The notes under the pieces are model-generated. The model was not told where the DNA came from. It made no database searches and was given only the letters and a program-made list of their open reading frames with translations. A stretch of DNA of 58,855 nucleotides from Enterocloster aldenensis (GTDB taxonomy: Bacteria; Bacillota; Clostridia; Lachnospirales; Lachnospiraceae), in assembly GCF_003434055.1 (NCBI RefSeq), contig NZ_QVEX01000023.1:1-58855 (forward strand), in the 5' to 3' direction. Of the stretch, positions 56,604 through 58,855 are shown piece by piece (position 1 is the first letter of the stretch; each line of letters starts with the position of its first letter). Both the position numbers and the translations under genes were made by a program.

Positions 56604-57665
56604 TTACCTGGACAGCTTCTTTTCCATCAGCTCACTGTTGCTGCTGTAAGCCACTGCATTCTCACGGGATATGACGCCGTCCCGGTAAAGCCGGATCAGG
56701 CTGTTGTCCATGGATACCATGCCTTCCTCCTGGGAAGTGGCGATGATGCCGTCAATCTGATGGATTTTGGACTCACGTATCATGTTGCGGATTGCATTGT
56801 TCAGGAACATGATTTCAAACGCAGGCTGCACGCCTCCGTCCAATGTGGGTATCAGCTGCTGTGAAATGACCGCGTCCAGCACCATGGCCAGCTGGGTCCG
56901 TATCTGCTGCTGCTGGTTTGGGGGGAACGCGTCAATGACACGGTCAATGGTATTGGCCGCGCCCACCGTGTGCAGGGTGGACAGGATCAGGTGACCGGTT
57001 TCAGCCGCTGTCATGGCAATGCTGATGGTCTCATAATCCCTCATCTCACCTAAAAGGATCACGTCCGGTGCCTGCCTTAAGGATGCCCTGAGGCCGCTTA
57101 CATAACTGTCCGTATCCGTTACGATCTCCCTTTGGGTAACAACACTCATCTTATGCCTGTGAAGATACTCAATGGGATCTTCCAGGGTAATGACATGGGC
57201 ATTCCTTGTCCGGTTGATTTCATCTATGATACACGCAAGGGTGGTACTTTTCCCGCTGCCCGCAGGTCCTGTCACAAGCACCATTCCCTTGGTCAGCCTG
57301 GACACATCGATAATGCTCTTTGGCAGATGAAGCTGTCCGGCATCCGGAAGTTCAAACCGTACCACCCTGATGATGCCGGCCAGGGACCCCCTCTGGCGGA
57401 ATACGCTGGCACGGAACCTGGATACGCCTGGAATGGCAAAGGAAAAATCATCATCCCCATGGCTCTGCACCTTTTCCATGCTCCGGTTCTTGGCCAGTTC
57501 ATAAATCTGTTTAATCATCTCATTCATCTCGTCAGGCATGATCCTGTCATCTCCCTGATAGATGATCCGGCCCCCAATCTTATAGGAAAAAGGCATGCCG
57601 GGAATCAGGAAAATGTCCGCCGCATCCTTTTCCACTGCCGATGTAAGTAATTCCATAACATTCAT
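56604..57665 (-). CDS. pilT: PilT-type twitching ATPase
   Basis: About 353 residues, the PilT length. N-terminal PAS-like domain, then Walker A TGPAGSGKSTTLACIIDEI near residue 135, Asp box ITLEDPIEYLHRHKMSVVTQ, Walker B APDVILLGEMRDYETISIAM and His box TGHLILSTLHTVGA. It drives disassembly (retraction) of type IV pili. Start at 57665 (MNVMELLTSA) follows AAGGAG; the longer frame to 57743 is not supported. It ends a minus-strand pilus-type operon. Confidence 0.93.
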   Translation of the reverse strand: MNVMELLTSAVEKDAADIFLIPGMPFSYKIGGRIIYQGDDRIMPDEMNEMIKQIYELAKNRSMEKVQSHGDDDFSFAIPGVSRFRASVFRQRGSLAGIIRVVRFELPDAGQLHLPKSIIDVSRLTKGMVLVTGPAGSGKSTTLACIIDEINRTRNAHVITLEDPIEYLHRHKMSVVTQREIVTDTDSYVSGLRASLRQAPDVILLGEMRDYETISIAMTAAETGHLILSTLHTVGAANTIDRVIDAFPPNQQQQIRTQLAMVLDAVISQQLIPTLDGGVQPAFEIMFLNNAIRNMIRESKIHQIDGIIATSQEEGMVSMDNSLIRLYRDGVISRENAVAYSSNSELMEKKLSR

Positions 57666-57757
57666 AAATCTATGCTCCTTTATTCCATTCTGCATGCATG
57701 TGCTCCAAAAAACCGCATATCCCACAGAGTCCGGTCCCTTCATTGAAAGCCATGGGA

Positions 57758-58237
57758 TTACCCCTCTGCAGGGACCTGCCCGCCCCAGACCGGCATCGAT
57801 GTATCGATTTCATACTCCTCGCTGTTATATACGTACCAGGATTTTACCTCATACCTCTTTTCCCCGCACATCAGCACCAGTTCGATACGAAGGGATTGGC
57901 CCCTGTCCATGGGTATATCCGTGGATATAAGGCCGGTTTCCCTGTCATAGAGGTCTCCCAGCCTGTCTTTTATCTCCAGGCTGCACTGGGTGGAATCCTG
58001 TCCTTTGCCCATCTCTTCCTTGAGGACCTCATCCACGCCTTTCAGCCATTGCTGCCCTTTATTGTCAGCCTCATAATACCCCTTTACCGCGTCCGCATTG
58101 CGCCTTGCAAGCTTTAAATCCCCCTGGGCGCTGCTCAGGGAAAGCAGGCCAAAGGTGGCCATACACAACACAATGAATATCAGTATCAGCGATGAGGCCC
58201 CTATACTCACTTTATTCCTGGAACTTTTTCCATCCAT
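57758..58237 (-). CDS. Pilus-operon membrane protein, function unknown
   Basis: A 159-residue protein with one N-terminal membrane segment (SSLILIFIVLCMATFGLLSL) after a short basic head, followed by a helical, then beta-rich exported domain (AQGDLKLARRNADAVKGYYE ... SWYVYNSEEYEIDTS). It resembles a minor pilin-like component but has no clear prepilin peptidase site. It lies between a prepilin and pilT. AGGAGAGAG upstream. Confidence 0.65.
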   Translation of the reverse strand: MDGKSSRNKVSIGASSLILIFIVLCMATFGLLSLSSAQGDLKLARRNADAVKGYYEADNKGQQWLKGVDEVLKEEMGKGQDSTQCSLEIKDRLGDLYDRETGLISTDIPMDRGQSLRIELVLMCGEKRYEVKSWYVYNSEEYEIDTSMPVWGGQVPAEG

Positions 58238-58270
58238 CTGCCATCTCTCTCCTGTACATGATAATCATAC

Positions 58271-58786
58271 TTACCGCGCCTCATAACTCTCTGTCTGCAG
58301 ACGGTAGAGAAGCTCCCCCTTGTCATCCCCCCTGCCGTAACGCAGGACCAGTACATCGGTCCTTCTCATGCCGTCCACCGTGCCCTGGTATATAATTCCC
58401 AGGTACGGCGTGTTGAGGTTGGGTTCTGTTACCTTCCAGCTGCTGTCCCAGTAAATGGCGTGCATTCCCTCATAACCGCTGCTTTCCACCAGTTCCCTGT
58501 TCCATTCAGCGTATTCTTCATTTTCACCGTCCGCTTCCGCCAGGTGCTGCCATATATTGCGGTCCGGCAGCTGCTGGCTCCACTGGGGATCCACACCGGC
58601 CTTCAGCTCCTCGGTCAGGCTCTGGGCCATAAGCACTGCCTGGTTGATGTCCCTGGCTTCCCTGCTGATATTGTCCGACTTGACAAATACCATGATACAG
58701 ATACTGGCGCAGATAATGAAAAAACCTACCACTACCAGCATTTCCATCAAAAATGGCCCTGAACCGGACCCGCTTTTCCTATTCAT
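58271..58786 (-). CDS. Type IV prepilin-like protein
   Basis: About 171 residues. The N terminus MNRKSGSGSGPFLMEMLVVV contains a class III (prepilin) site: cleavage after Gly10 leaves PFLME with Glu at +5, followed by a hydrophobic helix (FFIICASICIMVF). The exported part is soluble. It is probably processed by a PilD-type peptidase and built into a pilus or pseudopilus. ATG at 58786 has GGAGG 11 nt upstream; a TTG at 58795 is too close to that site. Confidence 0.75.
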   Translation of the reverse strand: MNRKSGSGSGPFLMEMLVVVGFFIICASICIMVFVKSDNISREARDINQAVLMAQSLTEELKAGVDPQWSQQLPDRNIWQHLAEADGENEEYAEWNRELVESSGYEGMHAIYWDSSWKVTEPNLNTPYLGIIYQGTVDGMRRTDVLVLRYGRGDDKGELLYRLQTESYEAR

Positions 58787-58791
58787 CCGCC

Positions 58792-58855
58792 TCAAGTCCT
58801 CCGCTTCTTAAGGATGGTTCTATACTGAATGTTGGGGTGTACTGAAAAGCACACT
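58792..58855 (-). CDS. C-terminal end of an upstream pilus-operon gene (partial)
   Basis: The last 20 codons of a frame (VCFSVHPNIQYRTILKKRRT) end in TGA at 58792, just before the prepilin start; the tail and tight packing suggest a translated gene running off the window edge. Too short to identify. Confidence 0.35.
   Translation of the reverse strand, partial: VCFSVHPNIQYRTILKKRRT

Overview
The window looks like chromosome from a spore-forming, anaerobic gut member of the Lachnospiraceae, most like the Enterocloster / Clostridium clostridioforme group. This is inferred from gene content, not from any database search. Supporting features are a cotJABC spore-coat operon, HrcA/CIRCE-type groESL control, FeoAB with a DtxR-type regulator, a lactate-dehydrogenase/Etf module like that of acetogens, GlnRS, an L-lactate dehydrogenase and roughly 50% GC. 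Nearly all genes are intact and housekeeping-like. The one clearly accessory region is the CRISPR/IS stretch.

Layout. 0-7 kb: an 8-oxoguanine-deaminase-type amidohydrolase behind a long structured leader, a cupin HTH regulator, and a divergent three-gene operon (dipeptide epimerase, DUF819 membrane protein, CocE/S15 hydrolase) that looks like peptide or amide salvage. 7-12.5 kb: a cell-wall-repeat protein, then a 22-repeat type I-C-like CRISPR array split by a decayed IS. The array keeps a recognisable I-C leader, but no cas gene lies in the window. 12.5-20.7 kb: cotJABC, a palindromic REP/MITE-like element, a metallophosphoesterase, a lipoprotein, a CpeT-like protein, a D,D-carboxypeptidase and a double-NUDIX protein. 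20.8-33.7 kb: guaB, then an 11-kb minus-strand catabolic island (etfB-etfA-glcD, GntR regulator, DHDPS-family lyase, a complete Liv-type ABC transporter, an iron-type alcohol dehydrogenase). 33.8-35.9 kb: a YtrA-type GntR repressor with its ABC exporter. 36-49 kb: DtxR-type regulator/feoAB, groESL, a MocR regulator, glnS, azlCD and a CadD-like transporter behind an apparent riboswitch/attenuator. 49-54 kb: a three-gene operon joining a methyltransferase-like membrane protein, a GH3-like adenylating enzyme and a GGDEF/HD-GYP receptor. 54-58.9 kb: tRNA-Thr, a 59-residue winged-helix protein, a DnaA-box cluster, ldh, and the end of a type IV pilus-like operon with pilT.

How the genes fit together. 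The catabolic island reads as uptake (Liv), C-C bond cleavage or dehydration (DHDPS family), aldehyde/alcohol interconversion (GldA-like) and Etf-coupled oxidation of a 2-hydroxy acid. A 20-bp motif shared 19/20 lies in front of both of its halves and could be the operator of the embedded GntR regulator. The most unusual items are the two candidate RNA switches (in front of the amidohydrolase and the CadD-like gene), the GH3/methyltransferase/HD-GYP operon, and the cas-less but leader-bearing I-C array.
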